A stretch of DNA of 44,974 nucleotides from Phocaeicola intestinalis. GTDB lineage: Bacteria; Bacteroidota; Bacteroidia; Bacteroidales; Bacteroidaceae. The stretch is taken from positions 2,418-47,391 of the forward strand of contig NZ_JACSPP010000027.1 of NCBI RefSeq assembly GCF_014837065.1, written 5' to 3'. The notes under the pieces are model-generated. The model saw nothing but the letters and a program-made list of their open reading frames with translations, was not told the DNA's origin and did not search any database. Positions within the stretch are counted from its first letter, which is position 1. Every line of letters starts with the position of its first letter. Positions 7,988-15,476 of this stretch are shown here, in pieces. A program made the translations under genes and the position numbers.

Positions 7988-8662
7988 ATGATTCAACTGG
8001 AAGGAATAACGAAAAGTTTTGGTTCGCTGCAAGTATTGAAAGGAATCGACTTGACAATAAATAAGGGAGAAGTGGTCAGTATCGTGGGACCGAGTGGGGC
8101 TGGAAAGACTACGTTGTTGCAGATAATGGGCACCTTGGACAAGCCTGACGCCGGACGGATTGTACTGAATGGTGTAGAGGTGAACCGTCTTAAAGATAAA
8201 GGGTTGGCGGCGTTCCGCAACAAGGAAATAGGTTTTGTGTTTCAGTTTCATCAATTGCTTCCCGAGTTTACGGCAGAAGAGAATGTGATGATTCCACTTT
8301 TGATACAGGGCGTGTCAGGAAAGTCTGCCCGTAGAGAAGCGGAGGAGATGCTTTCATTTTTGGGGTTGGGAGAACGCGCTTTGCATAAGCCTGCCCAGTT
8401 ATCGGGCGGCGAGAAGCAACGGGTAGCTGTGGCGCGTGCCTTGATAAACCATCCTTCTGTAGTCTTGGCCGATGAGCCTTCGGGCAGTCTGGACACGCAG
8501 AACAAGGAAGAATTGCATCGTCTCTTTTTCGAACTTCGTGACAAGCTGGGGCAGACGTTCGTTATCGTGACTCACGATGAGGCACTTGCCTCGCAAACAG
8601 ACCGGACCATTCATCTGGTGGATGGAAAAATCAGTGGAGAAAGTGCTAATCCATTCCGATAA
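7988..8662 (+). CDS. lolD: ABC transporter ATP-binding protein, LolD/MacB type
   Basis: A 224-aa cytosolic ATPase. Walker A is GPSGAGKTT (residues 34-42), the Q-loop is [18 protein letters not shown], the signature is [15 protein letters not shown], Walker B is [12 protein letters not shown] and the H-loop is VTHDEAL. The sequence and length fit the LolD group, which powers the LolC/LolE permease that releases lipoproteins from the inner membrane. A LolC/E-like permease is encoded at 33347-34597, 25 kb away, so partnership is possible but unproven. The gene stands alone between a MITE-bearing intergenic region and a long non-coding stretch. The MacB-type peptide-export ATPases are the main alternative. 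Confidence 0.85.
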   Translation: MIQLEGITKSFGSLQVLKGIDLTINKGEVVSIVGPSGAGKTTLLQIMGTLDKPDAGRIVLNGVEVNRLKDKGLAAFRNKEIGFVFQFHQLLPEFTAEENVMIPLLIQGVSGKSARREAEEMLSFLGLGERALHKPAQLSGGEKQRVAVARALINHPSVVLADEPSGSLDTQNKEELHRLFFELRDKLGQTFVIVTHDEALASQTDRTIHLVDGKISGESANPFR

Positions 8663-8991
8663 ACACTTTCTCCGCCCGAAATCGAACGATTGATACAAGC
8701 AGCTGAACATCTTTGATTTATTTGAATATCCGCCAGTTCCTTTTGGGGATACCGAGTGCACTGCGCAGCGCAGCTATATCCGTCCGCATGTGCATATATG
8801 TGTATCCTGCATCCAATATAGTTGCATCACAACGGGCAATGACAATTGCTTTTGTTTATCTATGGCATCGAAAATATGGACTTGTATGATATATTATTTT
8901 TTTTGATTCCGTTATTTGCTTATTTGCAGCTACATACGGGGTAAAACAGAATGCTGTTAATAGATTTTCAAACCAACCGTTTCCAAATCCA
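8663..8991. other. Non-coding stretch with a short orphan reading frame
   Basis: No convincing gene is present. On the minus strand, 8718-8852 is open and natural-looking (…RSALGIPKRNWRIFK then stop), with in-frame ATGs at 8795 and 8789, but there is no ribosome site and no family match. It may be a remnant of a lost gene or chance. The right part is A/T-rich and leads into the promoter at 8992. Confidence 0.35.
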
Positions 8992-9021
8992 TTGCCGTAT
9001 GGAAAGGATTGCGTACTTTTG
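8992..9021 (+). promoter_or_regulatory. Orphan Bacteroidetes promoter reading toward ung
   Basis: A TTG -33 core (8992-8994) and TACTTTTG (9014-9021) are separated by 19 bp, the spacing expected for this sigma-factor class. The predicted start, near 9028, lies at the foot of a long stem-loop. No plus-strand gene follows before ung, which runs the other way. A small RNA or antisense transcript is possible. Confidence 0.55.
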
Positions 9022-9029
9022 CAGCATAC

Positions 9030-9125
9030 AGGTACTAGTTGGCTAGGTTCTGAATAGTTTTTGTAGGCGCCAACCAAAGCTATCTGAAGCCTAGTACCTT
9101 GTCAACTCGTCACCTTGTCAACTTT
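9030..9125. repeat. Octamer-word stem-loop 3' of ung
   Basis: AGGTACTAG (9030-9038) pairs with CTAGTACCT (9091-9099), and an inner GTTGGC/GCCAAC stem lies inside. After the stem, words TTGTCAAC, TCGTCACC, TTGTCAAC follow to 9125, ending 13 bp from the ung stop. The loop contains GGTTCTGAATAG, similar to loops at 9851 and 30377. It lies immediately downstream of the orphan promoter. Confidence 0.75.
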
Positions 9126-9137
9126 CAAATGTTGAAT

Positions 9138-9800
9138 CTACCAGTTAATCGGTGTCTTCCCATGCTGGATGAGGTATTCGTTGGTACGGCTGAAGTGTTT
9201 GTTGCCGAAAAAGCCGTGATAGGCGGATAGGGGAGAGGGGTGGACAGAAGTAAGTACGAGATGCTTGTTCCGGTCGATAAAGGCACCTTTCTTCTGTGCA
9301 TACGACCCCCATAAGATAAAGACCAGGTGTTCGCGGTTTTCCGCCAAGGCACGGATGGCTGCATCGGTAAATTCTTCCCAACCCTTTTTCTGGTGCGAAC
9401 CTGCCTGATGTGCACGTACTGTAAGTGTGGCGTTGAGCAGCAGCACGCCTTGCTGTGCCCAGCGGGTCAGGTTGCCGCTTGCAGGTATAGGGCTTCCCAA
9501 ATCATCGTGTATTTCTTTGAAAATGTTTTGTAGTGAAGGAGGAAACGGCACGCCGTCATTGACGGAGAAGCATAGTCCGTGTGCCTGTCCGGGTCCGTGA
9601 TAAGGGTCTTGTCCGATGATGACTACTTTTACTTTATCGTAAGGGCAAAGGTTGAACGCGTTGAATATCAGCTTGCCCGGCGGATAAACGGTTGTGTTGT
9701 GGTATTCTTGCCTGACGAAGTCGGTCAGACGGATAAAATAGTCTTTTTCAAATTCGGGAGCCAAAATTTGCTTCCACGATTCTTCTATCTGTACATTCAT
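9138..9800 (-). CDS. ung: Uracil-DNA glycosylase (family 1)
   Basis: A 220-aa DNA-repair enzyme that removes uracil from DNA and starts base-excision repair. Hallmarks are the water-activating loop [18 protein letters not shown] (catalytic D65), the [15 protein letters not shown] segment carrying the uracil-reading Asn, and the C-terminal leucine loop [11 protein letters not shown] with its catalytic His. Length is standard. It follows asnA on the minus strand, separated by a 110-bp gap holding a stem-loop. The start is the first Met of [10 protein letters not shown]; nothing upstream is conserved. A second stem-loop lies just beyond its stop. Confidence 0.97.
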   Translation of the reverse strand: MNVQIEESWKQILAPEFEKDYFIRLTDFVRQEYHNTTVYPPGKLIFNAFNLCPYDKVKVVIIGQDPYHGPGQAHGLCFSVNDGVPFPPSLQNIFKEIHDDLGSPIPASGNLTRWAQQGVLLLNATLTVRAHQAGSHQKKGWEEFTDAAIRALAENREHLVFILWGSYAQKKGAFIDRNKHLVLTSVHPSPLSAYHGFFGNKHFSRTNEYLIQHGKTPINW

Positions 9801-9813
9801 GAGTTATTTTTTT

Positions 9814-9902
9814 AGGTGACTAGGTGGCTAGGTACTAGGTGACTAGGGACTAGGTTTTAGATAGATTTACTAAGGTATTCAAAACCTGGTCACCTAGTCC
9901 CT
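9814..9902. repeat. Octamer-word stem-loop between asnA and ung
   Basis: The left side is a run of related words (AGGTGACT, AGGTGGCT, AGGTACT, AGGTGACT, AGGGACT). AGGGACTAGG (9845-9854) pairs with CCTAGTCCCT (9893-9902), and AGGTTTT pairs with AAAACCT further in. The right arm ends 8 bp after the asnA stop. The left arm has extra words without partners on the right, suggesting word gain or loss. Confidence 0.8.
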
Positions 9903-9909
9903 GATTAAA

Positions 9910-10950
9910 TTATATCAACTGCATTCCCCAATCGGCACATTCTTTCCGCATGTCTTCGGGCCAGATGCTTGCCTGTATTTCTCCGATATGTGCTTTTTTC
10001 AAGTAGAGCATACATAGGCGTGACTGTCCGATTCCACCACCGATGCTGAGGGGCAGCGAACCTTCGAGCAGCCGTTTGTGGAAATAAAGCTTGGTACGTT
10101 CTTCTTTGCCTGTCAGTTCCAGTTGTTTCAGCATGGCGGCTTTGTCTACGCGTATACCCATGGAAGAGAGCTCAATGGCGCGGCCTAATACCTCGTTCCA
10201 TACCAGCAGGTCACCGTTCAGTCCCGGAAGTCCGGTTTTGGGGTCGATGGTTGTATAGTCATCATAATCCGGGGCACGGAGGTCATGAGGCTTTCCGTCA
10301 CTTAGTTTGCCTCCGATTCCTATGATGAAAACAGAGCCTAACCGTTCGGTAATCAGGTTCTCACGTTCTTTGGGGGTCTTGTCCGGGTACATGTCCAGCA
10401 GGTCTTGTGCATGGATGAAGTGGATATCATGGGCAAGAAAGGGGGTAATCTGCGGATATGCTTCGCAAATCATGAATTCAGTGCGGCGCATGGCGGCATA
10501 GATGCGTGTCACGATGCTTTTCAGAAATTCTACGGTGCGTTGTTCGGGCGTGATGACCCGTTCCCAGTCCCATTGGTCGACGTAAAGCGAGTGCAGGTTG
10601 CCCAGTTCTTCGTCGGCACGGATGGCATTCATGTCTGTGTAGATGCCATATCCCGGTTCGATGTGATAGTCGGCAAGGGTCACTCTTTTCCATTTGGCAA
10701 GCGAGTGTACCACTTCGGCCTGTTGGTCGGCAAGGTCTTTGATGGGGAATGTGACGGGACGTTCCACACCGTTCAGGTCATCGTTGATTCCCATACCTTT
10801 TAAGACGAACAGGGGAGCTGTCACCCTTCGCAGGCGTAGTTCGGAGGATAGGTTTTGCTGGAAGAAATCCTTGATTTGTTTGATGCCAAGCTCTGTCTGT
10901 TTCATGTCGAGCAGGGGTTTGTAGTTTGCTGGTTTTATCAGATAGCTCAT
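9910..10950 (-). CDS. asnA: Aspartate--ammonia ligase (asparagine synthetase A)
   Basis: A 346-aa class-II aminoacyl-tRNA-synthetase-like enzyme that makes asparagine from aspartate, ammonia and ATP via aspartyl-AMP. Family markers include LRLRRVTAPLFV near residue 40, GMGINDDLNGVERPV, LHSLYVDQWDWE, the EAYPQITPFL segment and the C-terminal SIGGGIGQSRLCM motif-3-like stretch. Slightly longer than the E. coli enzyme (330 aa). A well-spaced Bacteroidetes promoter lies about 35-65 bp upstream, and ung follows on the same strand. Confidence 0.97.
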   Translation of the reverse strand: MSYLIKPANYKPLLDMKQTELGIKQIKDFFQQNLSSELRLRRVTAPLFVLKGMGINDDLNGVERPVTFPIKDLADQQAEVVHSLAKWKRVTLADYHIEPGYGIYTDMNAIRADEELGNLHSLYVDQWDWERVITPEQRTVEFLKSIVTRIYAAMRRTEFMICEAYPQITPFLAHDIHFIHAQDLLDMYPDKTPKERENLITERLGSVFIIGIGGKLSDGKPHDLRAPDYDDYTTIDPKTGLPGLNGDLLVWNEVLGRAIELSSMGIRVDKAAMLKQLELTGKEERTKLYFHKRLLEGSLPLSIGGGIGQSRLCMLYLKKAHIGEIQASIWPEDMRKECADWGMQLI

Positions 10951-10984
10951 AATTTTTGCGTGATTAATTATTTGTAAAGTTATG

Positions 10985-11014
10985 CAAAGGTATAAATGTT
11001 TTGTAAAATTGCAA
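10985..11014 (-). promoter_or_regulatory. Promoter of asnA
   Basis: On the minus strand TTG (complement of 11012-11014) is followed after 19 bp by TACCTTTG (complement of 10985-10992), an exact TAnnTTTG. It lies 35 bp upstream of the asnA start. One of the best matches in the window. Confidence 0.65.
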
Positions 11015-11152
11015 TGCTTTTATTGATAATATTGTCATAATGTAAATGGATTATTTTTGTTTATGGGAAAAATGACATGCTTTTATTCCTTGTTTTCATA
11101 GGCTCATACGAATTTTTTATCCGAATCATTAGGATAGAATGAAGAATAATTG

Positions 11153-11160
11153 TATTTTTG
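11153..11160 (+). promoter_or_regulatory. -7 element for tRNA-Arg
   Basis: TATTTTTG matches TAnnTTTG and lies 21 bp before the mature tRNA 5' end. No clear -33 is seen. Confidence 0.5.
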
Positions 11161-11181
11161 TGCCGCAATTAAAAAAACAAT

Positions 11182-11253
11182 GCACCCGTAGTTCAATGGA
11201 TAGAATATCGGATTCCGGTTCCGACGATTGGGGTTCGACTCCCCACGGGTGTA
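11182..11253 (+). tRNA. tRNA-Arg, anticodon CCG
   Basis: A 72-nt cloverleaf. The acceptor stem is GCACCCG/CGGGTGT with a G:U first pair and discriminator A. The D arm is GTTCAATGGATAGAAT. The anticodon stem is TCGGA/TCCGA with loop TTCCGGT, giving anticodon CCG (reads CGG arginine codons). The T arm is GGGGTTCGACTCCCC. CCA is not encoded, as is usual in this phylum. It is a single tRNA gene with its own promoter element and terminator. Confidence 0.95.
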
Positions 11254-11278
11254 CTACTGCCAAGTCATAAACGGATAA

Positions 11279-11313
11279 AAACCCACTAAATAAGTTACTT
11301 TAGTGGGTTTTTT
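11279..11313 (+). terminator. Intrinsic terminator of tRNA-Arg
   Basis: AAACCCACTAAA pairs perfectly with TTTAGTGGGTTT around an 8-nt loop, followed by more T residues. It starts 26 bp after the tRNA 3' end. It is a textbook terminator, unlike the octamer stem-loops. Confidence 0.9.
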
Positions 11314-11400
11314 GTTTTCTTGCTCTTGCTATCCCGAAAATCCGTACACTTTTTTGGGGTGACATAATCGGTGACTTCCGCTTTCTTTGTTTCTTTTTAT

Positions 11401-11592
11401 GAAGCTGTTTTGAATTTATCGTGTGATGATTTGTGATGAGTTTTTGAGGCATTTTCGCTTCTGTGATGAGGAAGATAGCGGGCTATCTGACGAAGAACAG
11501 GAGCGAAAAGGACCAAAAAATCGCCCAAAGCACACACGAAAACGGATACATCAAGCCAAGAAAAACTTTTTGGAGAAATTCAAAACAGCTTC
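11401..11592 (+). mobile_element. 192-bp MITE, copy 2
   Basis: Same terminal inverted repeats and length as copy 1, which it differs from at three positions. It is flanked by TAT on both sides (11398-11400 and 11593-11595), a separate 3-bp target duplication that proves an independent insertion. It sits between the tRNA-Arg terminator and the DUF6340 gene; the promoter at 11707 lies outside it. The stretch 11314-11400 between terminator and MITE shows nothing recognisable. Confidence 0.92.
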
Positions 11593-11706
11593 TATGATTC
11601 GCGATATTTGTGCCCTTGGTGCCGGCGGGATGTTTTTCATGCTGTTATCGGTTATGAAAATGTGATAAAACCATGCAGGATGAGGGGGAGTTTCACTTTT
11701 TCTCCT

Positions 11707-11714
11707 TATCTTTG
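11707..11714 (+). promoter_or_regulatory. -7 element for the DUF6340 lipoprotein
   Basis: TATCTTTG, an exact TAnnTTTG match, 22 bp before the ATG at 11737. No exact -33 was found. Confidence 0.5.
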
Positions 11715-11736
11715 TGCATTACCAAGGAAAAAGAAT

Positions 11737-12747
11737 ATGTTTATGAACATACGGATTTTATGTTGTTGTATGCTGGTGGCATGGGGATTTGCATCGTGTG
11801 TGTCTGTGCAGACCCTTTCGTTCGACCAGCTATGTCCGGCAGAAGTCAGCTTGCCGGGACAGGTTGAATCGGTTGCAGTAGTCAATAATATGCCTTCGAT
11901 ACCGCTGGCAAAGAACAGTGTGGCTACACTGGGCAGCTTAAACGGTGACGGAAAGCAGACGGCGGAAGCATTTGCCGCTGCATTGGCCGATTCCAGATAT
12001 TTCAATCAGGTGATAATATGCGATTCGGCACTGAATGACAAGGTTGCTTCGGATAATGCCGAAATCCGTCCGTTGTCGAAGGAGGAAGTGGGCAGATTGA
12101 CCCGGGAATTGGGTGTGGACATGCTTTTTTCATTAGACCGTGTGTTTGTGCAGAACGTTAAGCGGGAAGTGATGTATCCGGGACTGATTGAGCCTTGGCC
12201 TGTTGTACTGACACAGGTCACTCCGGTATTGAGTATTTATTCGCCGGTGCGCGAACGGCCGCTCCGTGTGGTGGCTCCGGTAGACAGTCTGGACTGGGAT
12301 CTGGACCAGATGCCTTCCGATAAGGTCTTGCTGAAATATGTGGCAGATTTCTCGGCACACTTGCTGGCACGTCAGGTTGCACCTTATTGGGAGCGTACCG
12401 ACCGGGTTTATTTTGCCGGAGGGTGTGTCGAAATGCGCGATGCGGCGGTATGTGTCAATGAAGGTGACTGGGAAGGAGCCAAAGCGTTGTGGCATTCGCT
12501 TTACGGGAAGCGCAAATCGGGTAAAGTGAAAGGGCGTGCTGCTATCAATTTGGCTTTAGCCTCTGAAATGTTGGGTAAGCTGGATGAAGCAAGGAAATGG
12601 CTGGATGATGCAAAGAAGTATGTCGGATCCGGATCGGAAGAGGAGCAGGTATGGAAGTTCTCGGCTCTGCAACTGGAGAAACGGATGCGGCAGTTCCCTC
12701 ATCTGAATATCCAAATGGGGCGTTTTGGAAACAATTTGTCGGAATAA
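11737..12747 (+). CDS. DUF6340 family lipoprotein
   Basis: A 336-aa exported protein. It has a short cysteine-rich signal sequence and lipobox GFASC near residues 15-19, so it is a lipidated envelope protein. The N-terminal half looks like a GNA1162/CsgG-style fold (VESVAVVNNMPSIP..., then GVDMLFSLDRVFVQ). The C-terminal third has TPR-like helices (EGDWEGAKALWHSLY..., AAINLALASEMLGKLDEARKWLDDAKK). The role is unknown; the layout fits the DUF6340 family common in Bacteroidales. The start at 11737 is chosen for the lipobox spacing and the AAGGAAAAAG before it; an open frame extends to 11608 but covers the leader. 52 bp separate it from the next start. Confidence 0.8.
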   Translation: MFMNIRILCCCMLVAWGFASCVSVQTLSFDQLCPAEVSLPGQVESVAVVNNMPSIPLAKNSVATLGSLNGDGKQTAEAFAAALADSRYFNQVIICDSALNDKVASDNAEIRPLSKEEVGRLTRELGVDMLFSLDRVFVQNVKREVMYPGLIEPWPVVLTQVTPVLSIYSPVRERPLRVVAPVDSLDWDLDQMPSDKVLLKYVADFSAHLLARQVAPYWERTDRVYFAGGCVEMRDAAVCVNEGDWEGAKALWHSLYGKRKSGKVKGRAAINLALASEMLGKLDEARKWLDDAKKYVGSGSEEEQVWKFSALQLEKRMRQFPHLNIQMGRFGNNLSE

Positions 12748-12749
12748 AA

Positions 12750-12779
12750 TTGTTGTTATTGAATTTTTTTGTACATTTG
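12750..12779 (+). promoter_or_regulatory. Promoter for the acidic hypothetical gene
   Basis: TTG (12750-12752) and TACATTTG (12772-12779) are separated by 19 bp. It starts only 3 bp after the DUF6340 stop codon and ends 21 bp before the ATG, giving a very compact arrangement. Confidence 0.6.
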
Positions 12780-12799
12780 GTCAAGATAATAACGTAGAT

Positions 12800-13252
12800 A
12801 TGATGGATATTAGTGAACAGTCGCATAAGGCTATTGCTTCGGCTCTGAAAGAAGCTATCGGGAGATATCGTGGTAACGGCGAGGAATCGGTGCTGACAGA
12901 CATACATTTGCATCCGGGACAGGAGAATGGAGAGTTGGTGATTTATGACGATGATGATGAAGTGCTGGCACGTACGGTCATTGCCGAATGGGTGAATTAT
13001 GAAGGAGACGATTTCTATACGGAAATAGAACCTCTACTTCGTGCTGAAGTGACGGCATTGAAGGAACAGGGATTGCTGGACAAGCTTTCGCTGATGAAGC
13101 CGTATTCGTTTGTGCTGGTGGATGACGAGAAGGAGACTGTAGCAGACCTGTTGCTGATGGATGACAATGAAACCTTGTTCTTAAACGATGAATTGCTGAA
13201 AGGACTGGATGAGGAACTGGACGCATTTTTGAAAGACTTGTTGGAAAAATAA
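12800..13252 (+). CDS. Acidic hypothetical protein
   Basis: A 150-aa soluble, strongly acidic protein with no signal peptide or membrane segment. Acidic clusters are seen at residues about 50-55 (YDDDDEV) and through the last 50 residues (VDDEKETVADLLLMDD..., GLDEELDAFLKDLLEK). The first 45 residues are probably helical (SEQSHKAIASALKEAIGRYR). I recognise no domain. It has its own well-spaced promoter and lies 83 bp before the MBL-fold gene. ATG-ATG gives two starts (12800, 12803). Confidence 0.75.
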   Translation: MMDISEQSHKAIASALKEAIGRYRGNGEESVLTDIHLHPGQENGELVIYDDDDEVLARTVIAEWVNYEGDDFYTEIEPLLRAEVTALKEQGLLDKLSLMKPYSFVLVDDEKETVADLLLMDDNETLFLNDELLKGLDEELDAFLKDLLEK

Positions 13253-13335
13253 GATGTGGATGAAGTACGTTGTTCTTCATTGGCTTACGCCGAACGTTGT
13301 TTCTTAATTTTTCATTCTTCATTACTAAAAGGCTT

Positions 13336-14334
13336 ATGGGAGAGCGCATTTCATTTCGCAGAAACGAGCGGTTGCGCACGGTCAATCCACATTGGCGTGG
13401 CAATCCTACAGCAGGGGGAAAGTTTTTTAACCGCCAGCACCGTTGGCGGCCGGGGATGGGGAGTGTATTGAAATGGCGCCTGTCTCCCAATCCGCAACGG
13501 AAAGAAAAACGCACCATCAAATGGGATCCGAAAGTGCATTTCCTTCGTTCGCTGGACGCCGTAGTGGGCAATTCGTTGATTTGGCTAGGACATAATTCTT
13601 TCTTTCTCCAGTTGGGGGGCAAGCGGTTTATGATAGACCCGGTGTATGGAAGCATTCCTTTCGTGAAACGCCGGAGCCCGTTTCCCGCCAATGTATCTGT
13701 TTTTAAGGACATCGACTATTTGCTTATCAGCCACGACCATTTCGACCATTTGGACAAGCCGAGTGTGGCACGCCTGTTTGCCGATAATCCGCAGATGAAG
13801 TTGTTTTGCGGCATTAATACAGGTACGTTGATTCAGAGTTGGTTCCCGGCAATGGAAGTGATAGAAGCTGCCTGGTATCAGCAATATGAGGCAGACGGGG
13901 TGCGGCTCACTTTCCTGCCTGCCCAGCATTGGAGCAAACGGGGCGTGAATGATGGGGGAATGAGGCTTTGGGGGGCTTTTATGATAGAAGCGGGCGGAAT
14001 TACTATTTACAACAGTGGAGATACCGGTTATGCGCAACATTTTCAAGAATTGCCCGACATGTTTCCGCATATCGATTATTGCATGATCGGCATCGGTGCC
14101 TACAAGCCTCGCTGGTTTATGAAACCGAACCACATTTCTCCGTACGATGCGTTGACGGCTTCTGCCGAGATGCATGCCTGCATGACTATCCCGATGCATT
14201 ACGGTACGTTCGACCTCTCGGACGAACCTTTGTTTGACCCTCCCCATGTGTTTAAGGCGGAAGCAAAGAAGCGTAACATGCCCGTCATTGTTCCCGAACT
14301 GGGGGAGATTGTCAAGTTGAAGCCTTTGCGGTAA
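13336..14334 (+). CDS. MBL-fold metallo-hydrolase (NAPE-PLD/UlaG-like)
   Basis: A 332-aa cytosolic metallo-beta-lactamase-fold enzyme. The di-metal motif SHDHFDHLD (H-x-H-x-D-H) lies near residue 130. Further ligands are likely in PAQHWSKRG, NSGDTGYAQHF (Asp) and MTIPMHYGTF (His). The N-terminal basic extension and the WLGHNSFFLQLGGKRFMIDPV strand pair resemble the NAPE-PLD-like branch, which cleaves phosphodiesters. The bacterial substrate is unknown. The frame is open from 13270, but that stretch contains repeat-like TTCATTCTTCATT, so the start at MGERISF is preferred. Three classes of repeat crowd the 750 bp behind it. Confidence 0.82.
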   Translation: MGERISFRRNERLRTVNPHWRGNPTAGGKFFNRQHRWRPGMGSVLKWRLSPNPQRKEKRTIKWDPKVHFLRSLDAVVGNSLIWLGHNSFFLQLGGKRFMIDPVYGSIPFVKRRSPFPANVSVFKDIDYLLISHDHFDHLDKPSVARLFADNPQMKLFCGINTGTLIQSWFPAMEVIEAAWYQQYEADGVRLTFLPAQHWSKRGVNDGGMRLWGAFMIEAGGITIYNSGDTGYAQHFQELPDMFPHIDYCMIGIGAYKPRWFMKPNHISPYDALTASAEMHACMTIPMHYGTFDLSDEPLFDPPHVFKAEAKKRNMPVIVPELGEIVKLKPLR

Positions 14335-14404
14335 ATCTATGTATTAAGCAAGTGTGCAAAATGAAATAATATTATCAGAAACACAGATTTTCGCAGATTC
14401 TTTT

Positions 14405-14480
14405 GATTTACTATTTTTCGATTTACGAAGTACGATTTAATGCTCAAATAGTAGATAGTAAATTGTCAAATCGTAAAATT
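14405..14480. repeat. Octamer-word stem-loop 3' of the MBL gene
   Basis: The left arm carries GATTTACTATTTTTCG and ATTTACGA words. The right arm (complement) carries CGATTTGACAATTTACTATC. The words ATTTACTA and ATTTACGA/ATTTGACA are shared but pairing is less exact than at other loci. It lies about 70 bp after the MBL stop. The same region contains the phrase CACAGATTTTCGCAGATT at 14380, another word-type repeat. Confidence 0.55.
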
Positions 14481-14487
14481 AAATATA

Positions 14488-14575
14488 GCTTCGTCTGGTG
14501 TAAGATTAATAATCTTCCGCTTGTAAGATTAATAATCTTGCAGCTTGAAGATTAATAATCTTGCACCAGATGAAC
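14488..14575. repeat. Triple AAGATTA/TAATCTT palindrome element, copy 1
   Basis: Three copies of AAGATTAATAATCTT (7-bp arms round one base) are spaced 23-25 bp apart. The whole is bounded by TTCGTCTGGTGTAAG on the left and CTTGCACCAGATGAA on the right, which are complementary. A second copy, nearly identical over the first 74 bp, lies at 31907-31985. No protein is encoded. Confidence 0.85.
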
Positions 14576-14711
14576 TTATATGTAACTAAAAATATGAATG
14601 CCTTCATTTTACCCAATTTGCCTACAGGGGCTGTTTGCTTTTCTTTTGCCATTCCTATCAAGATACCGGCTTTGTGCCAGTAGGGTATTCATGTTTTTCC
14701 ACGAAGACTTA

Positions 14712-14903
14712 GAAGCTGTTTTGAATTTCTCCAAAAAGTTTTTCTTGGCTTGATGTATCCGTTTTCGTGTGTGCTTTGGGCGATTTTTTGGTCCTTTCCG
14801 CTCCTGTTCTTCGTCAGATAGCCCGCTATCTTCCTCATCACAAAAGCGAAAATGCCTCAAAAACTCATCCCAAATCATCGCACGATAAATTCAAAACAGC
14901 TTC
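14712..14903 (-). mobile_element. 192-bp MITE, copy 3 (inverted)
   Basis: The complete element is in the opposite orientation to copies 1 and 2, flanked by TTA at 14709-14711 and 14904-14906. Only a few bases differ from copy 1. The internal frame reads out through the left end into flanking DNA. It lies between the AAGATTA element and an unassigned 190-bp stretch. Confidence 0.92.
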
Positions 14904-14906
14904 TTA

Positions 14907-15091
14907 ATTCTATCTCAATAAATGTAAGGAAGATAAGTGCCAATGGAAAAAGGTGGACTTTTACCGGTTTCACGAAATAATGGAAAAGCAGAGGAAAGCA
15001 ATCAGTTTATTTCCGGCGGAAAAATTACAAGTTTTCTTCCATATCTCCGAAAAAATGTGCGACTAAATTGCTGAACGGATTAAATCCTTTC
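14907..15091. other. Intergenic stretch with a possible gene remnant
   Basis: No assigned gene. On the plus strand a frame is open from 14908 to a stop at 15064-15066 (52 codons) and ends MEKQRKAISLFPAEKL… from an in-frame ATG at 14980. Composition looks protein-like but no family is recognised. A stop lies directly before it at the MITE junction, so it may be the tail of a decayed gene. Confidence 0.3.
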
Positions 15092-15376
15092 TTACCAAAT
15101 CGGGGAAACAATGCTGTCTTCCCGATGGATGGTGATGGTACGTTGTTTGGTTGAATCTGCGTGGATGCTGGTTACATCTCCACGAGTCGTGAAATATACG
15201 TAGTTTCCTCTGTCCCGGAAACGGTATACTTTTACTCCGTCGTGCTGGAACAGGTAATCTATCGTATAGGTATCGTTATTGCTTGGCTTTTCGTATCGCA
15301 AAGGGACATTCAGGTTGCAAGCAGAGATAATTAAGGTACTGCATACGAGCAGGCAGAATTGGAAGCGTTTTTTCAT
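15092..15376 (-). CDS. DUF4884-like small lipoprotein
   Basis: A 94-aa exported protein. The signal sequence MKKRFQFCLLVCSTLIISAC ends in a lipobox (ISAC, Cys20), so it is probably lipidated. The mature part is a short beta-rich domain (YTIDYLFQHDGVKVYRFRD, GNYVYFTTRGDVTSI) that resembles the Bacteroidales DUF4884 family. Function unknown. It lies downstream of valS on the same strand, separated by a 100-bp gap filled by a 20-bp-stem hairpin, so read-through from valS is likely limited. Confidence 0.75.
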   Translation of the reverse strand: MKKRFQFCLLVCSTLIISACNLNVPLRYEKPSNNDTYTIDYLFQHDGVKVYRFRDRGNYVYFTTRGDVTSIHADSTKQRTITIHREDSIVSPIW

Positions 15377-15380
15377 ATTG

Positions 15381-15470
15381 GTAAGGTTGAAGAGTTAAGA
15401 ATGAAGAAGAGAAACTTATCAGTTAACCTTATTCTCATTCTTCATTCTTAACTCTTCATTCTTCATTCTA
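15381..15470. repeat. Octamer-word stem-loop between valS and the lipoprotein
   Basis: GAAGAGTTAAGAATGAAGAA (15389-15408) pairs perfectly with 15438-15457, a 20-bp stem around 29 nt. The inner sequences GGTAAGGTT and AACCTTATT add more pairing. The right side continues as CATTCTTCATTC, repeating the AAGAATGA word. It ends 7 bp from the valS stop. Confidence 0.88.
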
Positions 15471-15476
15471 AAAAAG

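Noticed and set aside
8856..9077. A 73-codon minus-strand frame in the lolD-ung gap.
   Set aside because: It crosses the orphan promoter and the stem-loop, has no domain and no Shine-Dalgarno.
11314..11400. Possible integrase attachment remnant behind tRNA-Arg.
   Set aside because: No repeat of the tRNA 3' end and no integrase gene are found; only an MITE follows.
13270..13335. Longer N-terminus for the MBL-fold hydrolase.
   Set aside because: The extra 22 codons lie in repeat-like DNA (TTCATTCTTCATT) and give a sequence unlike the family.
14609..14878. An 89-codon frame called across the MITE and its flank.
   Set aside because: It starts in the MITE body and reads into unrelated flanking DNA, so it is a chance fusion.
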